NCBI GenBank assembly: GCA_934486705.1 | Contig: CAKSQS010000003.1 | Span: 1 to 64,000 of the forward strand | DNA length: 64,000 nucleotides | Origin: an uncultured Eubacteriales bacterium | Lineage (GTDB): Bacteria > Bacillota > Clostridia > Oscillospirales > Acutalibacteraceae | Direction of reading: 5' to 3' | Shown: positions 17,169 to 26,682 of the stretch, piece by piece | Numbering within the stretch: the stretch's first letter is position 1 | Layout of the letters: every line of letters begins with the position of its first letter | Position numbers and translations under genes: made by a program | Notes under the pieces: generated by a model | What the model was told of the DNA's origin: nothing | The model's database searches: none | The model's input: the letters and a program-made list of their open reading frames with translations, nothing else

Positions 17169-18354
17169 CGTTTTCTCCATAATTATAGTCCAACCCGACA
17201 AATTTAAGTGACTGGTGGTATATATCGGTGTTTTTATCTGCCATGATTTTGGAATCGGAATAAAATCGTTTTATTTTAGCGGGAGCCGAAAATGTTACGT
17301 TTATGCCTCTGGCAAACCACATAATCGGTAATAAGAGTGGGATTTTTTCCAAGAACGGATACTTTTTGCACATGTGTTTATATGGCAAAAACACTGTTTT
17401 AAGAATTTGCCTTGCACGGGTATGATTATTATGACCGGTTGTTTTTTGTTCCCGTATCATAAGAGCTGATATGTGATTTTGCCAATTTCCGTACGAGCCG
17501 CTCTCAAAAATCACATTGGTAATAAAATCTGTTATTGCATTTGAATCGGCATCGGAAAACCAGGCTTTTAAGGTCAATAAAATATTATTATAAAACTCCA
17601 ATAATTTCAGTTCGGATAATTGATCTTCAATATATTCGTTATCCAATGATGGATGCGTTTGAATGTATACCCACAAATCGGTCATATGTTTGATGCCTAT
17701 TCCGCCGCTGCGGTAATGTTTGGCAAAATGCGCAAACAAATAAATAAACGCGTCTTCAGGTTTCATTAAATATTTACAGTGCTGGAGTTCATCGGCTTTT
17801 CCGAGTTTCCATCCGTCTCCGAAATATCGGTAAAAATCCTTATTGTATGTTGAAATGATCCTTTTGTGCAGTTCAATAAATATATTATTCTTTCGCCAAG
17901 GCAATTCGTGGTTACTTTCTGCTTTTTCGGTATAGCCCATATTTTCAAACAAAACTTTGATTTTACCATACTGCTCCGGTTTGATCAATATATCAATGTC
18001 ACTCATTGAACGCATTTCCGGTTTGGGATAAATTTCCTTTAACAGTATGCCTTTGAGCGGCATATATTCAATTTGATTTTTTTGAAATTCGGCGGTTATC
18101 TTTCTATACTCATATGTTTGCTGTTCATTTAGAGCCATAGCGCAACAGGTTTGCGAAAACAAAAGCTCCATTGATGGCAAATCTTCAGGTATTCCGCAGT
18201 TAAGCGCACCGTAATATATAATACTGACAGTCTGACTTTCGGCGGCATATTTCGCTGCATTATCAATATTAAAACCATCGGGCAATTTGTATGCGATTCC
18301 TGTAAGCGCACTTTTTATAAGTGTAATTATACCTTTTTGCTGAATGTTTTCCAT
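17143..18354 (-). CDS. NTP_transf_5-type nucleotidyltransferase-like protein
   Basis: A 403-residue protein of the uncharacterised nucleotidyltransferase group found in polysaccharide clusters. The signature is YMPLKGILLKEIYPKPEMR followed by the acidic pair in SMSDIDILIKPE (residues about 100-130), which would bind metal and nucleotide. A helical C-terminal half includes FIYLFAHFAKHYRSGG. No substrate is known for the family. Its position between CapE and CapF interrupts the FucNAc genes. Base composition is a little more A/T-rich than those neighbours, suggesting separate acquisition. Confidence 0.75.
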   Translation of the reverse strand: MENIQQKGIITLIKSALTGIAYKLPDGFNIDNAAKYAAESQTVSIIYYGALNCGIPEDLPSMELLFSQTCCAMALNEQQTYEYRKITAEFQKNQIEYMPLKGILLKEIYPKPEMRSMSDIDILIKPEQYGKIKVLFENMGYTEKAESNHELPWRKNNIFIELHKRIISTYNKDFYRYFGDGWKLGKADELQHCKYLMKPEDAFIYLFAHFAKHYRSGGIGIKHMTDLWVYIQTHPSLDNEYIEDQLSELKLLEFYNNILLTLKAWFSDADSNAITDFITNVIFESGSYGNWQNHISALMIREQKTTGHNNHTRARQILKTVFLPYKHMCKKYPFLEKIPLLLPIMWFARGINVTFSAPAKIKRFYSDSKIMADKNTDIYHQSLKFVGLDYNYGENDENTDNRR

Positions 18355-18362
18355 ATCTGCTG

Positions 18363-19394
18363 TTACTCCGGTTTTAATAACTCATTCTGTATGTATTTTA
18401 GGGCAAGAAGCCTCTGCTTAACTTCTTCCGTATTCAAAAGCACAGTATTGTGCGAATTAAACTCGGTTAAGGTGTTGCGCTTTTCATCGCCCTCTTTGAA
18501 GTATTTATCATAGTTAAGCCCGCGGTTATCTGCGGGAACACGGTAGAAGTCGCCCATATCCACCGCTTTTGCACATTCCTCATTGGTGAGCAGTGTTTCA
18601 TACATTTTCTCGCCGTGGCGTATGCCTATAACCTTTATATCCTCTGTCTTGCCGCCGAAAAGCTCGCACACCGCCTTTGCCTGCGTTTCAATTGTGCAGG
18701 CGGGGGCTTTTTGTATAAGCAGGTCGCCGTTTTCGCCGTGCTCAAATGCGAAAAGAACAAGGTCAACCGCTTCTTCAAGCGACATTATAAAGCGGGTCAT
18801 TGTGGGTTCTGTTATTGTAATAGGCTGACCGTTTTTAATCTGGTCTATCCACAGCGGAATAACCGAACCGCGCGAGCACATAACGTTACCGTAACGGGTG
18901 CAGCAGATTTTAGTTTTGCCCGAATTGCGCGAGCGCGCAACCGCAACCTTTTCTTCAATCGCTTTTGTTATGCCCATTGCGTTTATGGGGTAGGCGGCTT
19001 TGTCGGTTGAAAGGCATATAACGCTTTCCACACCCTCGTCAATAGCGGCAGTCAGCACATTGTCCGTTCCTATAACGTTGGTGCGCACCGCCTCCATTGG
19101 GAAAAACTCACAGCTCGGTACTTGCTTTAAAGCCGCGGCGTGGAATATATAGTCCACACCGTGTATAGCGTTTTTAACCGATTGTAAATCGCGCACATCG
19201 CCTATGTAAAACTTTATCTTATCCGCCGCCTCGGGCATTTTAGCCTGAAATTCGTGGCGCATATCGTCCTGCTTTTTCTCGTCTCTTGAAAATATGCGTA
19301 TCTCGCCTATATCCGTATTAAGAAAGCGATTAAGAACGGCATTGCCGAACGACCCCGTTCCGCCGGTTATCATTAAGGTTTTATTTTTAAACAT
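18363..19394 (-). CDS. capE: CapE-like UDP-GlcNAc 4,6-dehydratase/5-epimerase
   Basis: A 343-residue short-chain dehydratase that starts the route from UDP-GlcNAc to UDP-L-FucNAc. The Rossmann motif is TGGTGSFGNAVLNRFL, the NAD-site region is FHAAALKQVPSCEF, and the catalytic stretch is LSTDKAAYPINAMGITK, which lacks the usual tyrosine-x3-lysine of SDRs, as is typical of the inverting CapE/FlaA1/PseB group. RYGNVMCSRGSVIPLW further supports this group. An acceptable ribosome binding site (GGAGG) lies upstream. It is cytosolic and shares the operon with CapF and CapG. Confidence 0.93.
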   Translation of the reverse strand: MFKNKTLMITGGTGSFGNAVLNRFLNTDIGEIRIFSRDEKKQDDMRHEFQAKMPEAADKIKFYIGDVRDLQSVKNAIHGVDYIFHAAALKQVPSCEFFPMEAVRTNVIGTDNVLTAAIDEGVESVICLSTDKAAYPINAMGITKAIEEKVAVARSRNSGKTKICCTRYGNVMCSRGSVIPLWIDQIKNGQPITITEPTMTRFIMSLEEAVDLVLFAFEHGENGDLLIQKAPACTIETQAKAVCELFGGKTEDIKVIGIRHGEKMYETLLTNEECAKAVDMGDFYRVPADNRGLNYDKYFKEGDEKRNTLTEFNSHNTVLLNTEEVKQRLLALKYIQNELLKPE

Positions 19395-19426
19395 TTTTTT
19401 GCCTCCAACTTAGTGTTTTATATAGA

Positions 19427-20851
19427 TTAAGCAGATTTACTAAAAAGAGATTTACACATTTCAAATACATATTTAAAAAATTTATAATTCATCGCACACA
19501 AAAGAACGAAAATACATACCGAAATTACAAATGAATATTTAATGTTTAATATCATTACAAAAGCTTCAAGCAATAAAAGAATTATGTTGATTATGTATTT
19601 ACCCGTTTCGCTTTCTATTTTTATATATTTTTTCACATCTACCCTGCGAATCATAAAAGCCACAAAATAGCTGACAAGAGTTGCTATTGCAGCTCCCATT
19701 GTTCCGAATATCTTTACAAGTATAATGTTTAACACAATATTGCAACCGGCGGCAATTGCTGTTGAATAAAACAGTATTTTGGTTTTTTTGACAGTTGTAT
19801 AAACCGTACCGAGGTATCCGGCAAGAGAATGAAACAAATATCCGATTATCAGAACAACCGAGTATTTCCAAGCCGAAAAAAATTCTTTTGAATAAAGTAT
19901 TCCGCCTAAAAAGCGGGAAAGAGCGATTATGCAGGCGCTCATCAGAACTACTGCCTGAACAAAAATTCCGTAAACTCTGTTAAAGAAATCATTTCCCTCG
20001 CGACTTCCGAAGTCTTCTACAACAGAGATCTGCCATGCTTGCATGAATACCGACATTATTACAGAAAAAACGGAGGGAATTTTATAAGCTACCGAATATA
20101 TTCCGTTTGCAGAGGCAGAAACCAAATAAGTTACAATGTATCTGTCGGCAGAATTATTGATCCACCACATTGCCGAATTTGGAATCATCGGTATGGCATA
20201 TGCGAGCATTTCCTTTATAAGAGTCTTTTTTACTGTGCTTAACGGAATTATAAACTTATAGGTTTTTCCCGCAATTGTAATAAAAATTGCTGAAACTACA
20301 TATGAAATCACGGTGGCGGATAAATATCCTATAATACCCATATTGAATTTTGCAAGGAAAATGATGTTCAGTGAAACTAAAACTATAGTATTAAGAATTC
20401 CAGCTACCGCCAGAAGCTTTAGTTTTTCCTTGCCTTTAATAAATTGAGCGTTCAAATTGTAGAGATTATAGGTAATGTAATACAATATAAATATCCACCA
20501 ATAGTTCGCGAACAATGGGATATATTTAAAGGTAAAATAAGATAATAAACCGATAATGACGGCTCCGAAGAGTATAATATAAAGACCAGTGCTGAAAATT
20601 CCTTTACGGTCTTCGCCATCATCTAAGGAAAAACGCATGACCGCTTCCGCTATGACAAGTGTAAAAAAAGGGGAAGCAAGAGACACAGTTGTTGAAATTA
20701 AGTCGACGATGCTGTATTCTGTTGTTGTAAGAATGCTTGTGTAGAACGGAAGCATGAAAAACAGAATTATTTTAGATGATATATCTCCTACCGCGAATAC
20801 AAGCGAATTTCCCAATAGCTTTTTGCTTTTTCTTTTTTGTATATTGTCCAT
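19427..20851 (-). CDS. wzx: Wzx-type oligosaccharide flippase
   Basis: A 474-residue, very hydrophobic protein with about 14 predicted helices in the MATE/MOP pattern. The N-terminus KKLLGNSLVFAVGDISSKIILFFMLPFYTSIL is typical of polysaccharide flippases, as is the AIPMIPNSAMWWINNSADRYIV loop near residue 225. It would move lipid-linked repeat units across the membrane before polymerisation. A single candidate polymerase in the same operon indicates a Wzx/Wzy-dependent route. Repeat-unit specificity cannot be read from the sequence. Confidence 0.92.
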   Translation of the reverse strand: MDNIQKRKSKKLLGNSLVFAVGDISSKIILFFMLPFYTSILTTTEYSIVDLISTTVSLASPFFTLVIAEAVMRFSLDDGEDRKGIFSTGLYIILFGAVIIGLLSYFTFKYIPLFANYWWIFILYYITYNLYNLNAQFIKGKEKLKLLAVAGILNTIVLVSLNIIFLAKFNMGIIGYLSATVISYVVSAIFITIAGKTYKFIIPLSTVKKTLIKEMLAYAIPMIPNSAMWWINNSADRYIVTYLVSASANGIYSVAYKIPSVFSVIMSVFMQAWQISVVEDFGSREGNDFFNRVYGIFVQAVVLMSACIIALSRFLGGILYSKEFFSAWKYSVVLIIGYLFHSLAGYLGTVYTTVKKTKILFYSTAIAAGCNIVLNIILVKIFGTMGAAIATLVSYFVAFMIRRVDVKKYIKIESETGKYIINIILLLLEAFVMILNIKYSFVISVCIFVLLCAMNYKFFKYVFEMCKSLFSKSA

Positions 20852-20882
20852 TAATACACCTGTTTCTGTTTCAGATAAAATT

Positions 20883-21980
20883 TTAATTTATTTGTTCTAT
20901 TGTCTTTTTAAGTGATTCAAATGATTTTGTTCTATGTCTGTCAAAATTAATATCGTCATAATTAATTGACCCAAAATTTATCTTTTCCGGACTGTCGATT
21001 ATTCGATTTTGCAAATCAAGAATGGCAAGAAGATCATAAATTCTGGAATTTACATTTGTCTTTACCGGCAGCGGTTCAACATAAAATTGCTTTTTAAAAT
21101 TGACCGAAAATGCCGTTCCGTGAAATGAATTTGTTACGATATACTCGGCATTATCAAAAAGCCAAAGCCACTCGGTCGGTGTGATTTTACTCACATTTTT
21201 AACCCCCGGCTTATTAAAAAGAAATTCATTTATATATATTATCTGCAATCCGAATTTTTGGCTGATTTTTTTCGCAGCGGAAAAAATCGTCGGGGTGGCG
21301 GTGATCACATAAACCAAAAGGTATTTGCCCGGCTTCTTTTTTGGCGCGGTGGCTATTTTACGCCATTCCTCGGGTTTTAAAAGCAATGTCGGATCCAGTG
21401 CAACCTCTGCCGAAAGCCCCAGTTTTTCTAATTCCTTCTGCGCTTGGGCTTCTCTTACCGAGCGAACGCTGAAATCGGAAAGCAGCCTTTTGTACTCGTT
21501 GCGTATCTCGGGGCTCTCAAGCTTAATTCCGACACTTGCCGCATAGGAATATTTTTGTTTTCCGTCGGGAAGAAAATCCAAAAAGTAGGTTTTATCAAAA
21601 TTGGTACAGTTATAATTCCATACCTGATCGCTGCCTACAATGACCGCTTTGTATTCGTCTGCGGCATCCTTAATGTTTTCGCGATTATATACCTTGCTTA
21701 ATTTTAAGTATTTTTCCGAAAATGAATAAAAAGCCCTGCGATTATCTTTTTTAACGGAATTTCTCAGGATTGCGTATCCGTAACGCAAAATGCTTTTGTA
21801 TTTTCTCAGATCGTGCGGATTATGCAGCTTTTCCAGAAAATCGCTTCTGTAATCAAGAATTTCCGTATCGTAACCGAATTTTTCTATGCTTTTTTGCAGA
21901 GCATATGCCTGCAGCACCGCACCGTAATTTATTGCTCTGTGAAATGTAAGTGTAGCAATTTTTTTATCACTCATAATCAT
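20883..21980 (-). CDS. polysaccharide pyruvyl transferase family protein
   Basis: A 365-residue protein of the CsaB/WcaK-like family that adds a pyruvate ketal to sugars. Motifs include TFHRAINYGAVLQAYAL at the N-terminus, AVIVGSDQVWNYN, and the C-terminal TNSFHGTAFSVNFKKQF. There is no signal peptide, so it acts on lipid-linked sugar in the cytosol. The ATG at 21980 overlaps the upstream stop as ATGA; a second ATG 6 bases further in is also possible, and spacing to GAGG does not settle it. Pyruvylation would add negative charge to the polymer. Confidence 0.88.
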   Translation of the reverse strand: MIMSDKKIATLTFHRAINYGAVLQAYALQKSIEKFGYDTEILDYRSDFLEKLHNPHDLRKYKSILRYGYAILRNSVKKDNRRAFYSFSEKYLKLSKVYNRENIKDAADEYKAVIVGSDQVWNYNCTNFDKTYFLDFLPDGKQKYSYAASVGIKLESPEIRNEYKRLLSDFSVRSVREAQAQKELEKLGLSAEVALDPTLLLKPEEWRKIATAPKKKPGKYLLVYVITATPTIFSAAKKISQKFGLQIIYINEFLFNKPGVKNVSKITPTEWLWLFDNAEYIVTNSFHGTAFSVNFKKQFYVEPLPVKTNVNSRIYDLLAILDLQNRIIDSPEKINFGSINYDDINFDRHRTKSFESLKKTIEQIN

Positions 21981-23167
21981 TTGTCCTCAATGCTTTTTAT
22001 AAAGTTTATAAAGTTGCGGTAATATTGCTCTGTATCGTGGTCTTTTAAAAAGTCTTGCAATTCACTGTCGCTTTCGGCGATGTAATTATATTTCTGGGCT
22101 CTGAGCATCTCTTCGGAAAGATTTTTAACAAAATCACCGTCAACCTTAATCAATACCGAACTGTTTTTAAAAGCAAACTCCGGAATACCGCCGATGTCCG
22201 ACGCTATAACCCTAAGTCCGCAGGCCTCGGCTTCCAATACGACAAGGCAAGCCGCCTCTTTGTAGACAGAGGGAACTACACACACATCGGCAGCCGAATA
22301 ATAATCGGATATTTCACTATGTTGAATATAGCCTGTAAACACGATTCTGTTTTTGATATTTTCCGAAAGCTCGATAATCTCTTTAACATATTCCGTTTTT
22401 TTGTCGGTATCGTACCAGCTTGCGCCTACGATCATCAGTTTACAGTTCTCTCCGCATACGGAAAATGCCTGTATCAGCTCTTTTACGCCTTTGCCGGGTT
22501 CTATTCTTCCGCAATAGATATAGACAAACTCGGAATCGCTTATGTTGTATTTTTTTCGAATCTTCTTTCTTGTTTCGGAACGGTCTTGCTGTTTGAAATC
22601 GCTCAGGTTAATACAGTTGGATAATGCCGCAACCTTATCCTTATGGACGATATCTATTTCGGAAATTGTTTTTTGCGTATACAGGCTGTTTGCCAAAATA
22701 TAATCGCAGTTATTAAAAATTTTTTTCGCAAACGGAGTTTCCTTTGTAAAGGTAATTACCGTGTGTATATGTAAAATCAATTTTCCTTTGTAATTGCGTC
22801 GGAAAATATTTACCTGGTTTTTATCGCCCTCCATTAAAATTGCGTCATATCGGCTTAAATCCACCGTTTTGCAAAGTCTTCTTGCAAAAGATGACGGTAT
22901 GTTGAGTTTTTTAAGAAATACAAGCCGCAAAATTCTGAAAAACTGGGTATAAAGATGATCGAAAAACGACGGTTCAATATAATGATAATGAATATAATCG
23001 TTGCCATCAGAATAATTCTGCTTTTTAGCGCAGTTTGAAAAGACGTCAATATACAAATTATCCGACGGCTGAATTTTGTTCAATAACTGCGTCATAAGAG
23101 TTTCGGTAGCTCCGCCCTTGTAGGCGGGTATTGGCATATTTGAGGCTGTTACCATCATAATTTTCAT
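21977..23167 (-). CDS. GT4-family glycosyltransferase (first of four)
   Basis: A 396-residue GT-B enzyme. The N-terminal domain starts KIMMVTASNMPIPAYKGGATETLM with the acceptor-side glycine loop. The nucleotide-sugar domain has VYIYCGRIEPGKGVKELIQAF and EAACLVVLEAEACGLRVIASDIGGIPE, the E-x7-E retaining motif of family GT4. It would add one sugar of the repeat unit at the inner membrane face. It overlaps genes on both sides by 1-4 bases, so it is tightly coupled in the operon. Donor and acceptor are unknown. Confidence 0.9.
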   Translation of the reverse strand: MKIMMVTASNMPIPAYKGGATETLMTQLLNKIQPSDNLYIDVFSNCAKKQNYSDGNDYIHYHYIEPSFFDHLYTQFFRILRLVFLKKLNIPSSFARRLCKTVDLSRYDAILMEGDKNQVNIFRRNYKGKLILHIHTVITFTKETPFAKKIFNNCDYILANSLYTQKTISEIDIVHKDKVAALSNCINLSDFKQQDRSETRKKIRKKYNISDSEFVYIYCGRIEPGKGVKELIQAFSVCGENCKLMIVGASWYDTDKKTEYVKEIIELSENIKNRIVFTGYIQHSEISDYYSAADVCVVPSVYKEAACLVVLEAEACGLRVIASDIGGIPEFAFKNSSVLIKVDGDFVKNLSEEMLRAQKYNYIAESDSELQDFLKDHDTEQYYRNFINFIKSIEDK

Positions 23168-24324
23168 TATTTTGCTTCCACCTCTTTAATTAAATCGTTT
23201 TCGGAGCTTTCATAATAATTAAATAACATTCCGATAAAAGCACACAACAGCAAAAAGTAATTGGATACGAATATTGATGTAGAGAACATAAATATTATAA
23301 GCATTTGCGTAAACGAAACGACGGCGATATAAAAATACCTTTGATTGGACATGTTTACAATTATCCTTTTTCCGGCGGCAACAAACCAAGAAACAAAAAT
23401 TAAAAAGCCTAATATACCGAAAGCGGTAATTATTTCAAAGAAGTCGCAATGCGCGGAGTAGCCGGTCACTTCGACTGCAAAACCAAACCCAAAACCGAAT
23501 AATTTTTGGATAAGACTTCCGTTTTTGTAATTAATAAATATACTTCTCCATATATCAAATCTTCCGTTTCCGCCGCTTTCAATATCCGATGAAACAATAT
23601 CGTTTAAGTTCATTCTGGTGAATCGTGTAAACAGTAATAGCAGCAATATAAAAGCAAGAATTCCCGCGGCGAACATCAATATATTTTTCTTTTTCGCTCC
23701 GGCAGATAAAGTTAAGCATATTAAAATTGAAAAAAGCACAATTATTATAGCGGTTGCTTTATCGGATTGGAACGAAAGCAGCAAAATTGAAACAACAAAT
23801 AATATTTTCAAGGGCTTGCTTTTAAAAAGAAGTATAAACGGTATTATTAAAGCTAAATAATATATTGAGTTAACAACACCGGGTTTATTACCTACAAACC
23901 CATTGTGGAGAGCATATTTATAATAAAGAGCAAAAAATACTAAAGAAAATGCACCTACAATACCGTTCAACAGCTTTACAGATCTTGGAAATCCATAATA
24001 ATTAAAAAGATATAAAACCGCAACCCAGGTTGTTAAGTTTGCTGTATTGACAAGTGTTATATTTTTTAAGCTGATAAAATAAACGATCACTGAATACAGC
24101 CAAAATAAAATTGCTCTTACGCATATTTTGGAAACGTTTTTGCCGGTGAAAATATCAGAGACAAGGCATATTACAAAATTCATTATAATGAAGTAAAGAA
24201 CCAACATTCTGAAATATATTCCGAGATTGGGCAGGGAATTGGCGCGTAAAAAATTACTTATAAATTCGATAAATAGTAAAGACAGCAAAAAAATCGAATA
24301 ATTACTGTTTTTGGTTTCAATCAT
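23167..24324 (-). CDS. wzy: Wzy-like O-antigen/EPS polymerase
   Basis: A 385-residue polytopic membrane protein with about 10-12 helices and the large hydrophilic loop expected of Wzy polymerases (around FTRMNLNDIVSSDIESGGNGRFDIWRS, then FGFGFAVEVTGYSAHCDFFEII, resembling the GR.DIW and G.G.....HNDFL patterns of O-antigen ligases/polymerases). ATG 24324 is preferred to the longer frame at 24405, which would run 80 bases into the upstream gene. It would link repeat units outside the membrane after flipping. Being the only such protein here, it is the best polymerase candidate. Confidence 0.85.
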   Translation of the reverse strand: MIETKNSNYSIFLLSLLFIEFISNFLRANSLPNLGIYFRMLVLYFIIMNFVICLVSDIFTGKNVSKICVRAILFWLYSVIVYFISLKNITLVNTANLTTWVAVLYLFNYYGFPRSVKLLNGIVGAFSLVFFALYYKYALHNGFVGNKPGVVNSIYYLALIIPFILLFKSKPLKILFVVSILLLSFQSDKATAIIIVLFSILICLTLSAGAKKKNILMFAAGILAFILLLLLFTRFTRMNLNDIVSSDIESGGNGRFDIWRSIFINYKNGSLIQKLFGFGFGFAVEVTGYSAHCDFFEIITAFGILGFLIFVSWFVAAGKRIIVNMSNQRYFYIAVVSFTQMLIIFMFSTSIFVSNYFLLLCAFIGMLFNYYESSENDLIKEVEAK

Positions 24325-25531
24325 TTTCCATAAGCTCCGTATAAAGATTGTAATAATGATGCGCCATAACCTTTGATGAGTATTTTTCTTTTGCCGCTGA
24401 GGCAATTAAATTCTTGTCTGTTTCGGCGTTTATTTGTTTTTCAATTGATTCTTTGAGCAATTCAACATTTCCGTATTCCACAAAATCAGAATATTGCGGT
24501 ATTGCAATGCTTTCAGGTCCGCCGGCGCAAAAACCCGCAACCGGCGTTCCGCAGCACAGGCTTTCTGCCACCGGCATACTGAAGGTTTCTTTTTTACTTG
24601 TAAGTACGGTAAGGTCGGCAAGTGAATAGAACTTTGCCAAATCGCTTTGATTTTGAATAAAATTAATATGCTTTACATTTTCTAAACCGCAGCAGTCAAC
24701 ATTTCCGGAACATATGATTATAAAATTATATTGCGGCAGTTCCCGTGCCAGCTGCAAAACATATTTACCGCCTTTAACCTCGGAATAAAATGAGGAAGTT
24801 ATAAAAAGAACGGTTTTTTTATAGAAATATTTTTTTATTTCATCCGATATTTCTTGATCCGAATATTTTCTGAAGCAATCGGTATTAATGCCGTTAAGTA
24901 TGGTTTTGACGGTCAATTTTTCTGTTATTTTTGAAGATACGGTACGGTTACGCAACCAATCGGAAACAGACACTACCGTGGCGGTTGAAAAATTATCAAA
25001 CGCCTTTTTGAATTTTTTCCAGTTTCTGCCCGTAGAATCATAAAGCTTTGATTTTACTGCGTAATAGAGTCTCGGACAATCGTGGCATCCGTCAATCCAA
25101 CGGTCGCATTCAAAAGCGTAGGCACAGTTTCCGGTATGGAAAAATTCGGCGTGTTCTGTGATTACCGTCCTATAACGGTATTTTTTCAGAAACTTGAATA
25201 ATGAATAAATATTTACATCGTAACCGTTAATACAGTGTATATGCACTATATCCGGATTGATTCTTTTTATGTATCTCTTTAATTGGAAGGTTGAAAAAAA
25301 GGCATATCCGTACCTGTTACCCGTGACCCGGGTAAGTAATGCGCAAATACATCTCTCGATATATGTGCTGTATTTAAAGAACCGAGTAGGGGATTCTTTT
25401 GGAAAGCCCGTTTCCCAAACATAAGCTATATATGTTTCCGCGCCGTTTTCATTTAGATAATCGTTAATGTCCTTCTCTATTTTACCCGTACTTCCGTAAT
25501 TGAAATACGGATTTATCTGCAACACTTTCAT
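24317..25531 (-). CDS. GT4-family glycosyltransferase (second)
   Basis: A 404-residue glycosyltransferase starting KVLQINPYFNYGSTGKIEKDI, with a glycine-loop acceptor domain. A cysteine-rich segment (CAYAFECDRWIDGCHDCPRLYY, residues about 140-162) is characteristic of the WcaC/EpsF-like branch. The donor domain includes ADLTVLTSKKETFSMPVAESLCCGTPVAGFCAGGPES with the E-x7-E motif. It overlaps the polymerase gene by 8 bases. Which sugar it transfers is not visible. Confidence 0.9.
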   Translation of the reverse strand: MKVLQINPYFNYGSTGKIEKDINDYLNENGAETYIAYVWETGFPKESPTRFFKYSTYIERCICALLTRVTGNRYGYAFFSTFQLKRYIKRINPDIVHIHCINGYDVNIYSLFKFLKKYRYRTVITEHAEFFHTGNCAYAFECDRWIDGCHDCPRLYYAVKSKLYDSTGRNWKKFKKAFDNFSTATVVSVSDWLRNRTVSSKITEKLTVKTILNGINTDCFRKYSDQEISDEIKKYFYKKTVLFITSSFYSEVKGGKYVLQLARELPQYNFIIICSGNVDCCGLENVKHINFIQNQSDLAKFYSLADLTVLTSKKETFSMPVAESLCCGTPVAGFCAGGPESIAIPQYSDFVEYGNVELLKESIEKQINAETDKNLIASAAKEKYSSKVMAHHYYNLYTELMEND

Positions 25532-25554
25532 TGGCTTAAATCCTTTAAATGAAA

Positions 25555-26682
25555 TTATTTTATAGATTTAAAAAACTTTTCCGTTACGGTAATATAGTTT
25601 TTATAATTGAACTGCTCTTTGGATACATTTTTATTTATCGGAGCGGCTAAAATATCTCTCAGACTATGTTCTAAATTTTTTTCATCCACAAGATAACCGT
25701 TTTTTATATCATTCAGATACAGTCTTAAATCGCTGGTATCATTGGCGATTACCGCAGTGCCTACTGATATTGCTTCGGCAAATTTTGTGGGGAATCCCGC
25801 CATTGTAACCCGTGTCCGCGGGCGTATAATTATTGCGTAGTCGCTTTGTCTTACCGCGTTTAAAGCCTCTTTGTGCGGAACTCTGCCGCGAAATTCAATC
25901 TTACTGCTTTGGGGAGAAAAACCGTATATGGCAGAAAACTGCTCGGCTGTTACTCCCACAATTATCAGCCGATAATCTAAATCAGTTATATTATCAAAGC
26001 ACCTGACAACATCACCCAAAGACTCTTTAGATGCGCTCGGACTGCCGGAATACACAAATGTGGGAACATTGTTTTCCGTTTTCGGGGTTTGAAAAGCAAA
26101 TTTTTCATCACTTAAATCAACCAAAGGCGGCAAAACCATTATGCTTTTAACCGATTTTTTGTAATACTCGGCAAGATAATTGCTTATAGCAATCATTCCG
26201 TCGCATTTTTTTTGGAAAACGCACATACACAAAAATGTATCAATACATTTAATAAGTTTAACGGGATTAAACGAGAATTTATTTTCATACCACTCTGTGC
26301 AATCCGCAACAATTTTTATATTATTCCTGCGGCATAAACGAATAAGCTTTGCAAGCGGGGCGGCGTGCAGGTTATAGCATATAACAATCTTTATATCCGA
26401 AAATTTATTTATCAAATATGAATACTGCCCGATGTTAAGCATTTGTTTCAGCCACTGCTTGGTACTTTTAGGATACGGAACAGGGTAGCTTTCAAACCCC
26501 GAAATTATTTCGGCACTCTGTGCAGAGGCGGAGATTTCTCTGTCAACCCCGCAAAATACTACGTTATATCCAAGCTCTCTTAAAATTTTCGCATTGTTCA
26601 AAACCCTGTGCGCAGCCGCATTTTTATCAGGCAGCTCAAAGCCGCCGACATACAAAACCGTGCCTTTATTCTCGGGCATCAC
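25555..26682 (-). CDS. GT4-like glycosyltransferase (third)
   Basis: A 375-residue GT-B protein. The N-terminus TVLYVGGFELPDKNAAAHRVLNNAKIL has the acceptor-domain glycine, and the C-terminal domain has FVYSGSPSASKESLGDVVRCF, IEFRGRVPHKEALNAVRQSDYAIIIRPRTRVTMAGFPTKFAEAISVGTAVIAND. This last segment is the donor-binding loop, with a phenylalanine-proline before the conserved glutamate. It is more diverged than the other GT4 enzymes of the cluster. It overlaps the downstream epimerase start by 4 bases. Confidence 0.85.
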   Translation of the reverse strand: MMPENKGTVLYVGGFELPDKNAAAHRVLNNAKILRELGYNVVFCGVDREISASAQSAEIISGFESYPVPYPKSTKQWLKQMLNIGQYSYLINKFSDIKIVICYNLHAAPLAKLIRLCRRNNIKIVADCTEWYENKFSFNPVKLIKCIDTFLCMCVFQKKCDGMIAISNYLAEYYKKSVKSIMVLPPLVDLSDEKFAFQTPKTENNVPTFVYSGSPSASKESLGDVVRCFDNITDLDYRLIIVGVTAEQFSAIYGFSPQSSKIEFRGRVPHKEALNAVRQSDYAIIIRPRTRVTMAGFPTKFAEAISVGTAVIANDTSDLRLYLNDIKNGYLVDEKNLEHSLRDILAAPINKNVSKEQFNYKNYITVTEKFFKSIK